A DNA stretch of 34,577 nucleotides. Origin: Paramicrosporidium saccamoebae (Eukaryota; Rozellomycota). Made by a program: the position numbers and the translations under genes. The notes under the pieces are model-generated. The model was not told where the DNA came from. It saw nothing but the letters and a program-made list of their open reading frames with translations, and searched no databases. The DNA lies in contig MTSL01000046.1 of assembly GCA_002794465.1 (NCBI GenBank), forward strand, positions 1 through 34,577, given 5' to 3'. This document shows positions 1-9,356 of the stretch, one piece after another (position 1 is the first letter of the stretch; every line of letters starts with the position of its first letter).

Positions 1-286
1 CGGATACTGTAAAGTGAAGCTAAACTTGATGCAAACCCCCTAACTGGTGGTACCCGCGCCTGGACCATTGCTACATCTATATAATGGCGAGAGTTAAGTA
101 AAGACCCCTTATCGAAATCCCTAGCCTGTATGTGATATATAGGATTGATTAGCTGGGTATTATAGGATTATTACGTTATTTTAAAGCTATAAATGGGCCG
201 TTAGATTAATGGTGAAACAGCGAACGAGTTTTCTCCCAGCCGCGATTCTTGGATAAACACTCCCTCACTCGCTCATAAATACAAGT
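1..286. other. Intergenic, with remnant of dispersed repeats
   Basis: No gene is visible. Bases 141-170 join two short words that are separated in the 164-bp element found elsewhere in the window: GATTGATTAG plus TGGGTAT, then TATAGGATTA. This looks like an internally deleted, decayed copy. Bases about 88-140 also resemble 20866-20915 at roughly 70 percent by eye, in the stretch just beyond the element copy there. Both matches are short, so the call is tentative. Confidence 0.3.
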
Positions 287-3200
287 TTATTCCAGATGGA
301 TGCTGTGGGATTGGAGCAATTCCAGCGCATCGTCGTAGATTTCTGTCAATGCCCGACAATCTACAAACTCGGCCAGCGAGTTTTGCTCAACAAGCGCCAC
401 CTGTCCCAACGCATTTTTCAGCTCGATCAATAGACTTCTTCTCTTGACAAATAGATTCACCGCGGTTGCTACTCGTCCAATGAGGATGGCCAAGGCGGTG
501 GCACGTTCTACGGCATGTCCTGATGCGGCTGCAATTGCTGTTGCTCCTTCCCGTATGTATCGCTCTGAGTAATAGAGATGGTCGCCTGGGTAGTCCAGAT
601 CGCAGTGCCAGACAGCCACCAGCTGGGAGGATTTCGGCTTTACCAAGGCGGGGATCAGCTTGCCCCAAGAGGCCTTGATATCGGACCAGGTAGAAGAATA
701 GCGGGCCAATGTGTAAAGATGGGAGTGGTGGACGCGCTTCTTGTCCAATTTCCCAATTTGCTGTACAAGTTGGAGTAATTGATCCCGCAGGCTTCCCTCG
801 CCCGGCGGTTGACAATCCGTAGAGACTTCCAAAAAGGCAGCCAATAACCGACTGGCCAATACTTGGTTACTTGATAAATGACTGGCCGATGGAGAGTTGG
901 CCACAGAGTCGTTTCCATCTATCAAGGCTAACAGACCAGATACGATCCGATGTGACAGCGAATAAATGATATCAGGGTTGTGAGAATCTCCGGTCTGGTA
1001 TCTTTGTAGACTCTTGATCATCAAGGTAATAACCAAGGCAGGCCCTTTGTTGCACCAACCGGCCACCAGCCCTTTTGCATAGAATGACTTCCAATCTGGC
1101 TCGTCCCGTTTGACTGTCACGTTGTAAAGGGCCGACGCTGCTAACCTACGCACTTTTGCAGTTGCAAAATATGAAAGTGATCCTTCCACTATTGAGGTCA
1201 TCAGTTGAATGAACTTTGTAAAATGAACCGTGTCCACGTGTTGACATTCCAACAATGCGGTTCGCCAGGAAATGAATGCACCAAGGGAAAGCTGTTCTAG
1301 GTGTGCCGATTTTTCCAGCAGCCATGAGGCGTCTTTGGCAATCCACAGGTGCAATTCATTATCGAACAGCGATCCAAGATGCCAGAATAGTTCTGAACGG
1401 TTCTCTGGATCGCTCTCCAAGACTATCCTTATGATCGCTTCGGCGCGGAGGGGAGCAATACTATCAATTGTCCTCTTTCTTCCCGTTAATATCTTTTTCT
1501 GTGCCGGTCCCTTGATCGACAGGGCTTGGCAAAGCGCAGCAATAATAGGCGATTGCAATGACGCCAAGTGTCCAGGACTGTATGTTTGTCCCCCGTTGGG
1601 ATTTTTCAGAAACGATAACAGAGTTGATTTGGCAAGTAAAAGATCGGAATGGCGATCAAACTCTCCCTTTAGAGACTCGCAAATAAACTCGAGGAAAGGC
1701 AAAGCCTTGGCCGCCTCAATCAACTCCCAATCAACCAGGTCATTTGCCAAGTGAAACAATTCCACAGTACAATCAATAGTATTTCTCCCATCTTGCATAC
1801 TGTCGTCGCCAAGAAGCTTGGCAAGACCAATGTCATCGTGAATATCAAGATACGGCGCCCCAACAATAGTCCGTAACGCGCAATATTTGAGAATTTGTGA
1901 GGACCGTGTGGTACTTGAGCCTGTGAGGGCCCGGGCGGCTGTGAGAAACTTGGGGTGCTTAAGGTGGGCCTTGTCGGGGCTGACAAAATCTCGCCAAAGC
2001 AGCAGCGCCAGATCAGGGTGCAAGGAGCCGATGCTGTAGCAATCCAAGACTGAAAAGACACACAAGATGAATTCAGCCGAGTGATTGAGATTTGCAAGCT
2101 TCTCTAACAATTCGGCATCACAAGTCAATGCTAAAAAGGCTTTGGGATAATGGCAAAGTTCCTCTAAATAAGCAGTCAGTTGTGGATCTTCGGTATAAAT
2201 GCATTTTGTCACGCCAATTAGTAGCGAATTGATGACGACTGAGTCGTCGCTGGCAGTTTTAGAAATTAGAAGGGCCAATTTGCAAAACTCTTTGACAGCG
2301 AAACTAGTCGACAGCCACTCTGATGTATCGTCAATGTTGTCTCTTAACCACTCCTTTCCATCCATCGAGTCAAGCTTATCCATGGCGCTCTCCAAGCACG
2401 CTGCTTGTTTCAAACAAAGCGCCTCGTGGCTAATCCTTTCGCGATTAATAACGGTGCAAGCCTTCCCCGTCATACTACCTAGAACCGGTACTGATAATGG
2501 ATGCGACAAGAGAACAGCCTCCAACTTTTGAAGCATCCTTACATCCCGAGTCAGACAATATTGCAGCCAGATGTAGCGAAGTGCATGGGGGATTGGGACA
2601 TTAGGGACGTGCACACAATGTGCTAAATAGTCTATCATTTGATTCAGACCCGGGGCCTTGGGATCAATAATCGACATTGATTCGGCCAACCAAAGAAGTA
2701 CCTTTACGTTGGCACCTTGCAGCACATACTCGACTTGTGTAGACAGAATCCTTGCCAGTCGAAGCATGCTGGACGCCAGAGACTCGCTCCAAAATTCATC
2801 TCCAACTAGATCCAGCACAAAAGAAGCCAAACTTTGTAATAGTTCGCCGAGATTGGAAAAACTCAATGCTTCCCAAGAATGAACTCGTGGATCCACCCCC
2901 TTTTCGTACTGCTGGACACCACTATCGTTAGAATTGCCGCCGGACCTCTGCAAATCAGCTGCTCTCTGGAGAGCATCCTTACAAACACCCTCAACCGGTA
3001 GTGTTGCAAAAATTTCCATTAATTTAGTTACGAGCTCCTTGATCGTCATACGATTATCAGATGAATTCTGTTCTCGGCCCCGCAGACGTCTAGATCGTGT
3101 CGAGACTTGCGAATAGTCCTGGATGTTGTTGATGCTTCCAGCTTGCGACAGCATTAGGGTTGAATCGTCTATTAACTCTGCTTCCTCCACAACCATTGGG

Positions 3201-3956
3201 GAGGGAATGTTGTTTTGGAGGAACAATAATTCCACTGGCGTCACAAGTCCGGCCTTGTAATCTTCTCCGTGAGAATTGATGCGACGTTTGGGCACCAATT
3301 CAAGGGCGTCCTCTGCAGCAGCACAAATTTTGTCAATGGTGTCGCCGAGTCTGGCTCCATCATCAAGTTCAATCTGGATTTTTACCGCACGTTTTGGCTC
3401 CGTCTTGAGAGCGTCTGTATAGTCCATAGTATTGGGGATTTGCATCGGATTCTCAGTCCTTCCAATGGCCCTGCCCAGTCCATCGAGCTCCAACTTTCGT
3501 TTCCTGTCAAATGGCACCAGCTCTGTATATTTCTTCAGCGCCAGCCTCTTTGCCACCAACTCTCGATACCCTCCATTCAGGGAATCTGCCAAATTGGCCC
3601 AGAACAGCGCCTCGTTGGGGAACCACTCGACCGTCTCTAGGGACAATCCTACCAGTCCGGTGGGCTCAACCTTTCTCCCCACGTCATATGCAAGAGCTAG
3701 ACAGCTACGCTGTAACTCTCGAAGAGAGGGCTGGACGGCGAGGCCAGCGGAAAAAAGCTCGCCATCGAGGAGAGACGACAATCGTTTCCAGGCCGAGTCA
3801 ATGTCTGTTCTGCATGTTTCCAAGACTTGCTCAAACTCTGTCCGTAATTCGGCATACTATGAGGATGAACGCAGCCATCCGCTGCGGTACCTGAATGCGT
3901 TGCTGCAAAGCGACTTGTGAATCGCCAGAATCTGTATTCAATGCAAAAAAAGACAT
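287..3956 (-). CDS. HIR3: HIR3/CABIN1-like histone chaperone (HIR complex) subunit, 2 exons
   Basis: Probable scaffold subunit of the nuclear HIR histone H3-H4 chaperone complex (Hir3, Hip3, CABIN1). A 22-residue first exon (3891-3956) starts with MSFFALN, which matches the F-x-ALN opening typical of the family. A 34-nt GT-AG intron (3857-3890) then joins in phase to a 3570-nt exon (287-3856), giving 1211 aa. The N-terminal third has TPR-like helices, with a segment reading LVAKRLALKKYTELVPFD. At about residues 275-283 lies a basic RSRRLRGR motif, which in this family precedes the conserved core. The rest is helical repeat without catalytic motifs. The long frame appears to begin at a TTG codon, but the spliced ATG start is far more credible. 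Family length is usually 1,600-2,200 aa, so this is a short member. What is seen is the motif set; the HIR3 name is an inference. Confidence 0.6.
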
Positions 3957-4993
3957 TTTTGTTATTTTTCGTTTCGATAGTTTAATTAGAATCAAGGTGG
4001 GGAGAGAAAATATTAAAGAGTCAATATGTGGGTACCACGCCGGTGAGCCCATAACAACTGGTAATGAATCATTTCTTGTCGCCCACTTATATTGACACTG
4101 TGACCGCGCCCCCACCACGCAACAATATTAAGCGAGAGCTGTTTTCAGGGCAAACTCTTTGATCCGATCATGCTACAAGTAGAGACTCTCGTCCCTTTGT
4201 CGCGTAGTGGGGATAAATAGTATGGACTGTCAGACGGGAAGGGGGGTTTGTTCACTGCTAATCCTATAATAGTATGGATACACATCTCACTGTCCTCAAA
4301 TACCCAGCAACTAATCAACCCTCTACGTCACATAGCCAACTAATCAGTCTTCTATGTCACACCTTGGACGCGAACCAGCTCACCACATAACGGCTCGATT
4401 TTGAAAACAACCGCAAAACTTAATTGGGCGCCTTTCCTTTTAATTGGGTGGGTATATAATAGCTACGGGCCAGGGATAATACGCTTTTCATATAGGCCTG
4501 AACGCGTCCGGCATGACGGGGCTACATTGGCGTTATCCTAAAGATACTTGAGTAGGGATGGGCAACCACTGATTATATTCAGATCAATTTACAAACTTGG
4601 TGGGGATTACTTGATGGTCTCTAGATGCCCTGAAGTGGCGGCAATATGCACCGAAAGTTTTGCCGGGCATTGCATTTTCTTATTATTGTGCAGCAATTTT
4701 AAGCATCAAGACTGCACAAGTTTGTAGAGTACTGCCAGGCTCACCATGATTATATCTGAAATTGAGATTTTCCTTGAGTCTTTCTTGCAGCAATGACAAG
4801 AATTTTAGCCTGGCGAGTCATTCTGTACATTGGTATGAGTTGCCAGTAGGCCGTTCTGTCTTTTTAAACAGAGTTTTGGGGTATGGCTGTAGACGGTATG
4901 GAAGAGACGTGCAAGCTCCTCAGTAGACGTAACTGTATGAGAGGCGGTATAAGCGGTGCCTGATCTAAGCTTATAATATCAATGATTTGATCA
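3957..4993. other. Intergenic region with a 164-bp repeat element
   Basis: This stretch of about 1 kb separates the HIR3-like gene from the candidate secreted protein. Apart from the element at 4198-4361 I see no gene, RNA or conserved protein block. The first 200 bases are the likely promoter of the minus-strand HIR3-like gene. Bases 4440-4500 contain a TATATAAT-like stretch. Open frames here are short and lack family signatures. Confidence 0.5.
4198..4361 (+). mobile_element. 164-bp non-autonomous element, copy A (MITE- or solo-LTR-like)
   Basis: The element begins TGTCGCGTAG and ends CTATGTCACA, an imperfect 10-bp terminal inverted repeat with TG...CA termini. It is flanked by a perfect 4-bp direct repeat CCTT (4194-4197 and 4362-4365), as expected of a target-site duplication. 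A copy in the opposite orientation at 14881-15044 has exactly the same length and is about 90 percent identical by eye. It has no coding capacity. It could be a MITE mobilised by an unseen transposase or a very short solo LTR; the 10-bp inverted repeat favours the former, the TG...CA ends allow the latter. Confidence 0.8.
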
Positions 4994-5413
4994 ATGATGC
5001 GTGTGTATGCATATTTAAGCATCACGTCTACACTCGCTGTAACCGCCTCTGCCATGCCAGATTTGGGGACAACGACCTCATTAACTGTGCCAAACTTGAC
5101 CAAGCTGCTGCGCAATCGCTTTTTGGGGGAGACTCTTGAAGAGCAATGCGTCACCTTTCGACACGTTGATTTACATGCAGGAATCCTCTACTATCCGCCC
5201 TACCTGAGAGCTAGTTTTACTAATTAGGGGCCGCCATTTACAGGTCGCGATCTTTATCTGACCATTCGTTTGAACGAGGTCAATTGTACTTTTGAAGTAG
5301 CTGGTTGGCCCATCGCAGGCCAGATGGAAGTAGTCTTTCTAGCCCTCAGCTTTTTGGAGATAAGGCTAAGAAATCGCATTGTCCAAGTTCGGATCAGCAA
5401 TTGCACCATGTAA
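4994..5413 (+). CDS. Candidate small secreted protein of unknown function, 2 exons
   Basis: I do not recognise this family. Exon 1 (4994-5213) and exon 2 (5244-5413) join across a 30-nt GT-AG intron (5214-5243), exactly the size of other introns here, and preserve phase to give 129 aa. The N-terminus has a hydrophobic run ending in ASA that would serve as a signal peptide of about 20 residues. The mature part has three cysteines in the contexts EEQC, VNCT and SNCT, and the last two are N-glycosylation sequons. Support is the coincidence of intron size, phase and signal peptide, without homology. The opposite strand is also open at 4864-5154, but only from a GTG codon. Could be a lineage-specific gene, a decayed gene or chance. 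Confidence 0.4.
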
Positions 5414-5904
5414 AATAATTCGATGATGCAGTCGCTGATCCGAGTTTAGACATGTATATGAGCTATAGAATAACAAAGTGATTTGTAGGTTTATTGTTGA
5501 AAATATATGGATGGAGTGGATAAATTTGCACAGGCTTGGTCGTTAGCGGCTAATCAAAAAGATCAGTCCAATTTTAACAAAGACCCAGTCAGAGATCCTA
5601 CTACTCTGCGGTAATTCTATTGGTCCTCCCTTGCTCACAAGTCTTGTGCATTCCATGCTTTTATTCACTGTACAGCATAGCTTGATACTCGTCAATTATT
5701 TGTGGTAAATATTGTCTTACAATATATGCCTGTCAGAGTCTCATTATCACTAAAAGTCACATAACCACCGCCATGACCACTACCACCGCCGCTATTAATC
5801 CAAAGTCCCACTATGGCTAAAAATAGAAACAATGGAATCGATAACTATAGTTGGCAGCTGATTGGTGATTCTGTCTGTCAGTCACGATCACGCAGAAGGA
5901 CGAC
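5414..5904. other. Intergenic, promoter side of GT71 gene 1
   Basis: This AT-rich stretch of about 490 bp has no supported gene. A short frame from 5813 overlaps the start of the mannosyltransferase in another phase and has no recognisable features. The region presumably carries the promoter of the downstream GT71 gene. I see no clear TATA box or repeat structure in it. Confidence 0.5.
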
Positions 5905-7479
5905 ATGTATTCGCCAAACCTTAGCCCAGGAGCAGCTAGTACTGATGGATTATTGCATAGCCATTACCCGTCAATGGCAAACATTAGAATGCCAAAAATG
6001 CTTCCTTTCCGAATGATTGCCAGAGCTTTAGTGGGGGCCCTAGTATTCGGTTCAGTGATCTATCTCCTGGCGGCAGTTGTTAGCCAAGGCGAATTCAGTG
6101 AATTGGAGACCTTTTCCGCCATCACGCCAAACCTCACTGAAATTCCAAATATCGAAGATCACGCGCTCAAGTCGTACGCCTCGTCGAGGCTCTCTGAGAT
6201 GCTGGCCACCAGTGATTTTGTGGAATTTGCTCGCCGACTGCGTTTTTTCGGAGAAATATTCGATAGCTATGAAATGACGTATCCTGAACATGTCGCCAAA
6301 TATTCTGCGGCACTTGCGGAACGAAATGGAGCCATCGAAAAACTCGCACTATTAGGCAAGGAGCCTATCCCGGAAGAGCTGCAGCGGGCGGCCACTCGAG
6401 AGATTTTTCCATATCCTGCTAGCTCAGTGCTCTGGGATCTTGAGCGCGAAATATTCCCTTGGGCCCATCATCGCTTCAGCTCGCTCCTAGAAATGAAGGC
6501 TAGCTTTAGTGGTCGTGGTATTGTCATTCCAACGGGCAGCCATCATTTACGCTTTGCTATCCATTTAATCAAACACATTCGCTTGCTAAAATGCTCGCTA
6601 CCTATCATTGTGGCTTATTCGGGAGATGGCGACCTCAAAAAGGAAGAAATTGACTACTTACGACACATGGGAGTTGGTACTATGGACGTTGCCGAGATTT
6701 TCAATACGGCGTCGCTTTCGCTTCATGGATGGGAAATTAAGCCATTTGCTCTTTTGGCTGCGCCCTTTGAGGAGGTCATCTTGGCAGATGCTGACATTGT
6801 CTTTCTCCAGAACCCCGCTGTAATGCTAGATGACCTGGACTATCAAAAACATGGTGCAATCATTTTCCATGATCGCACTTTATTTGCCGGTGACCAAGGA
6901 AAAACGGATTGGCTTAATCGAAATTTGCCCCATCCGCTGAGTAGAAGAGTCTTGGAGAGCCGAATGTACTTGAAAAAATCTGCGCACGAACAGGAGAGCG
7001 GCGTGGTTGTATGGAACAAGAAGACTCGATTATTAGGGCTCCTCGCAGCATGCAAAATGAATGTAAAGGCAGAGAGAGACGAGGTGACATACAAGGTGTT
7101 TTATGGAGACAAGGAATCATTTTGGCTTGGACTGGAAATGGCTGCCCAGAGCTACACGCATCTACAGCCGGTTCCAGGTGTTATTGGTGACTCGCGGTAT
7201 GATAGAAAGAAAGATCAGCTGGTCGCTTGTGGAAGAATTCTTCAGTTTGACCGACAAGCTTGGCCTCTCTGGTTTAACGGTGCAATTGTACTGGATAAAC
7301 GAAGCAGAGCTGGATCTCTGAAAATTATGAATTTCACTCATTTTGCACGCGAAGGAAGTTGGGACTTTGGCACCTCTTGTCTGGATGTTGATGTTACACC
7401 TATTAATGGAACCCTCAAAGCAATGATTGATGAAATTGCCGCTCTCTGGATTCCGAACCTTGATTACACCAAGATATAG
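5905..7479 (+). CDS. GT71 (MNN1-family) alpha-mannosyltransferase, paralogue 1
   Basis: Type II Golgi glycosyltransferase expected to transfer mannose from GDP-mannose in alpha-1,3 linkage onto glycoprotein glycans (family Mannosyl_trans3). The 524-aa protein has a short cytoplasmic N-terminus and one membrane anchor at about residues 37-60. A lumenal catalytic domain follows from about residue 200, opening with RGIVIPTG. The metal-binding DxD motif is DAD (D295, D297) in a hydrophobic context, followed by FLQNP. Downstream blocks conserved in all three paralogues are HDRTLF, YGDKESFWLGLE and LWFNGA. It heads a tandem array of three same-strand intronless copies, which indicates local duplication followed by strong divergence, especially in the stem. 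Substrate linkage cannot be read from sequence. An internal methionine near residue 24 could be the true start. Confidence 0.85.
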   Translation: MYSPNLSPGAASTDGLLHSHYPSMANIRMPKMLPFRMIARALVGALVFGSVIYLLAAVVSQGEFSELETFSAITPNLTEIPNIEDHALKSYASSRLSEMLATSDFVEFARRLRFFGEIFDSYEMTYPEHVAKYSAALAERNGAIEKLALLGKEPIPEELQRAATREIFPYPASSVLWDLEREIFPWAHHRFSSLLEMKASFSGRGIVIPTGSHHLRFAIHLIKHIRLLKCSLPIIVAYSGDGDLKKEEIDYLRHMGVGTMDVAEIFNTASLSLHGWEIKPFALLAAPFEEVILADADIVFLQNPAVMLDDLDYQKHGAIIFHDRTLFAGDQGKTDWLNRNLPHPLSRRVLESRMYLKKSAHEQESGVVVWNKKTRLLGLLAACKMNVKAERDEVTYKVFYGDKESFWLGLEMAAQSYTHLQPVPGVIGDSRYDRKKDQLVACGRILQFDRQAWPLWFNGAIVLDKRSRAGSLKIMNFTHFAREGSWDFGTSCLDVDVTPINGTLKAMIDEIAALWIPNLDYTKI

Positions 7480-7641
7480 ACTATTGGCTCGCACTTGGTG
7501 TTACTAAATATAGTAGTAGAAATAAAGCGATTCGTCAAAGTGGTCCTTCAGTGGCTCGTTAAAGCAGTTCGTTAAAGCGGTTAGCCAAGCGGATTATTCA
7601 AGCGACTTGTTAAGGCAATTTGCTAAAATCTCCCGTTGAAC

Positions 7642-9030
7642 ATGGTTACTAAATTTCACAGGCTCCTACTGTCTACGCTTGTATTCTTGTTATTTGTATG
7701 GTCGGCGAAACGGCTTATATTTGGATCTCAAGACGATCAAGAACAGATAATGACATTTACTTACGTACCTCGAAACCGGACTGAAATTCGAACATTGTCG
7801 GTTCTTGAGAGTCTTGGTTTGGCAAACTATGCACTCCCCAAGATACTGGATGACTTGAACCCGCAGGATGTTAGGGAGATTAGTCGAAGGGCGCGGCTGT
7901 TTGCGCACATTCATCCAATTCCCACCAGACCTGTTACCGGTGAGCTCGGTTCCGTTCTTGAAAAGAATCTTTATGGCTATGTTCTGGACAAGTACGGATC
8001 AGTAACGGCCTTGGCACGAAGCTTCATTGGTGGTGGGCGAGGCGTAGTAATTACCACAGGGAATTTGTACTTTCAATTTGCTGTTCATCTAATACGATCC
8101 TTGAGGATGCTTAATTGCGATCTACCCGTCGAAATATGGTACAACGGAGCCAAAGACTTGAACACGACCAACACTGACTTTATCAAAAACTTTCACCAGG
8201 TCAAGGTCAAGAACATTCGAGATCACTTTTCGGTAAAAATGGAGACTTGGGACATTAAGCCATTCGCAGTCATTGCCAGTGCGTTTGAAGAGGTGCTATT
8301 GTTAGATGCTGACACTGTATTTGCGCAGAATCCCGAAGTACTCTTTAATGACGAGGGCTACATTAAGAATGGTGCCTTGTTCTTCAATGATCGGTCCCTA
8401 TTTCCGGGTCAGGGAGAAAAATCAAACTGGATCCTCTCCATGTTTCCTGAGCCTCACAGCATACGGCTGCAGAATTTACGAATGCTCCAAGCCAAAAGCC
8501 AGTATGAGCTTGAGGCCGGGTGTCTTTTACTTGACAAGAGACGCCATTTCCATGGCTTACTTGCCGTCGGCTGGCTCAATTGCCCGGGACCCATCAAAGA
8601 CACTATTCGGGAGGAGACTCATGGAGAGAAGGAAACTTTTTGGATTGGTCTTGAGATGCTTGACGAGTCTTACTCTTTTATGCCAAATCTCCCTGGATCC
8701 TTGGGGACAGTGACCTATAATGAGGGCGATCGTGTCGAAGAGTTGTGTGGCAAGCTGGCGCATTTTGGACGCGATGGAAAATTGCTGTGGTTCAATGATG
8801 CCATTGCGGCCAGCAAATTGCCAGAGGACTACTTCCTTAACGTCTTGTCAGATTTAACGCACTATGCCCTAGAAAGGGAGGGCGAGTGGGAAGCATTATG
8901 TTTACGAAAAGGACCGTTTCACAAGCTGGACGAGGACCAGCTCAAGATGATCGAAAAGCTAAAATCCCTCTATCGCTTTAATCCCATTGAAAGAACTCTA
9001 AAACCACCGGTTGAAGATTTTGAACAATAA
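7642..9030 (+). CDS. GT71 (MNN1-family) alpha-mannosyltransferase, paralogue 2
   Basis: This is the second of three tandem GT71 genes, 162 bp downstream of the first. The first ATG of the frame is at 7642; an upstream in-frame TTG is not a likely start. That gives 462 aa. The membrane anchor is at about residues 8-25 and is closer to the N-terminus than in paralogue 1. The catalytic domain opens with RGVVITTG. The DxD motif is DAD (D222, D224) followed by AQNP, and the later blocks are NDRSLFPGQ, HGEKETFWIGLE and LWFNDA. The last two are shared almost exactly with paralogue 3, so copies 2 and 3 look like the closer pair. The interval before it contains short direct repeats of CGTTAAAGC. Confidence 0.85.
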   Translation: MVTKFHRLLLSTLVFLLFVWSAKRLIFGSQDDQEQIMTFTYVPRNRTEIRTLSVLESLGLANYALPKILDDLNPQDVREISRRARLFAHIHPIPTRPVTGELGSVLEKNLYGYVLDKYGSVTALARSFIGGGRGVVITTGNLYFQFAVHLIRSLRMLNCDLPVEIWYNGAKDLNTTNTDFIKNFHQVKVKNIRDHFSVKMETWDIKPFAVIASAFEEVLLLDADTVFAQNPEVLFNDEGYIKNGALFFNDRSLFPGQGEKSNWILSMFPEPHSIRLQNLRMLQAKSQYELEAGCLLLDKRRHFHGLLAVGWLNCPGPIKDTIREETHGEKETFWIGLEMLDESYSFMPNLPGSLGTVTYNEGDRVEELCGKLAHFGRDGKLLWFNDAIAASKLPEDYFLNVLSDLTHYALEREGEWEALCLRKGPFHKLDEDQLKMIEKLKSLYRFNPIERTLKPPVEDFEQ

Positions 9031-9356
9031 ATATGTTGCCATTTTACGAGTTGTGAGTTGTGAGGTGGAATCGGATAAATCGAATCGCGAGTTGGAATCT
9101 AACAGATTGAGGGGTCTTGAATAGCCAATACTCCCTGCCGTTTAAGGACTAGACTCTAACAGGTTGGAAACCTTGAACAATTAGAAATTAACATAAAGAG
9201 ACCTTAGCCAGCCAATACTCCTTGCTATTATAGCTAGATCAGGGGCTCCAATAAAACAAGTCCTCGCGGCCGTCGGGGGCTCGACTAGCCAATCAAGCTG
9301 TAATCAACCTACCCCCAATCGTCATAATCCTCTGAACGCGGGTAGAAGGCGCCGAG
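9031..9356. other. Intergenic between GT71 paralogues 2 and 3
   Basis: These 326 bp hold no gene. They contain short repeated words (GAGTTGTGAG near the start and two copies of AGCCAATACTCC near 9122 and 9211). The second set contains CCAAT and may be promoter elements of paralogue 3, but nothing more specific can be supported. Confidence 0.45.

Noticed and set aside
4198-4361. Autonomous transposon or retrovirus-like element
   Set aside because: No transposase, integrase or reverse transcriptase motif appears near any copy, so only non-autonomous elements are claimed.
4864-5154. Minus-strand open frame with basic N-terminus
   Set aside because: It begins with GTG, no upstream exon with a good start could be joined, and the overlapping plus-strand two-exon model has an ATG, a 30-nt intron and a signal peptide.
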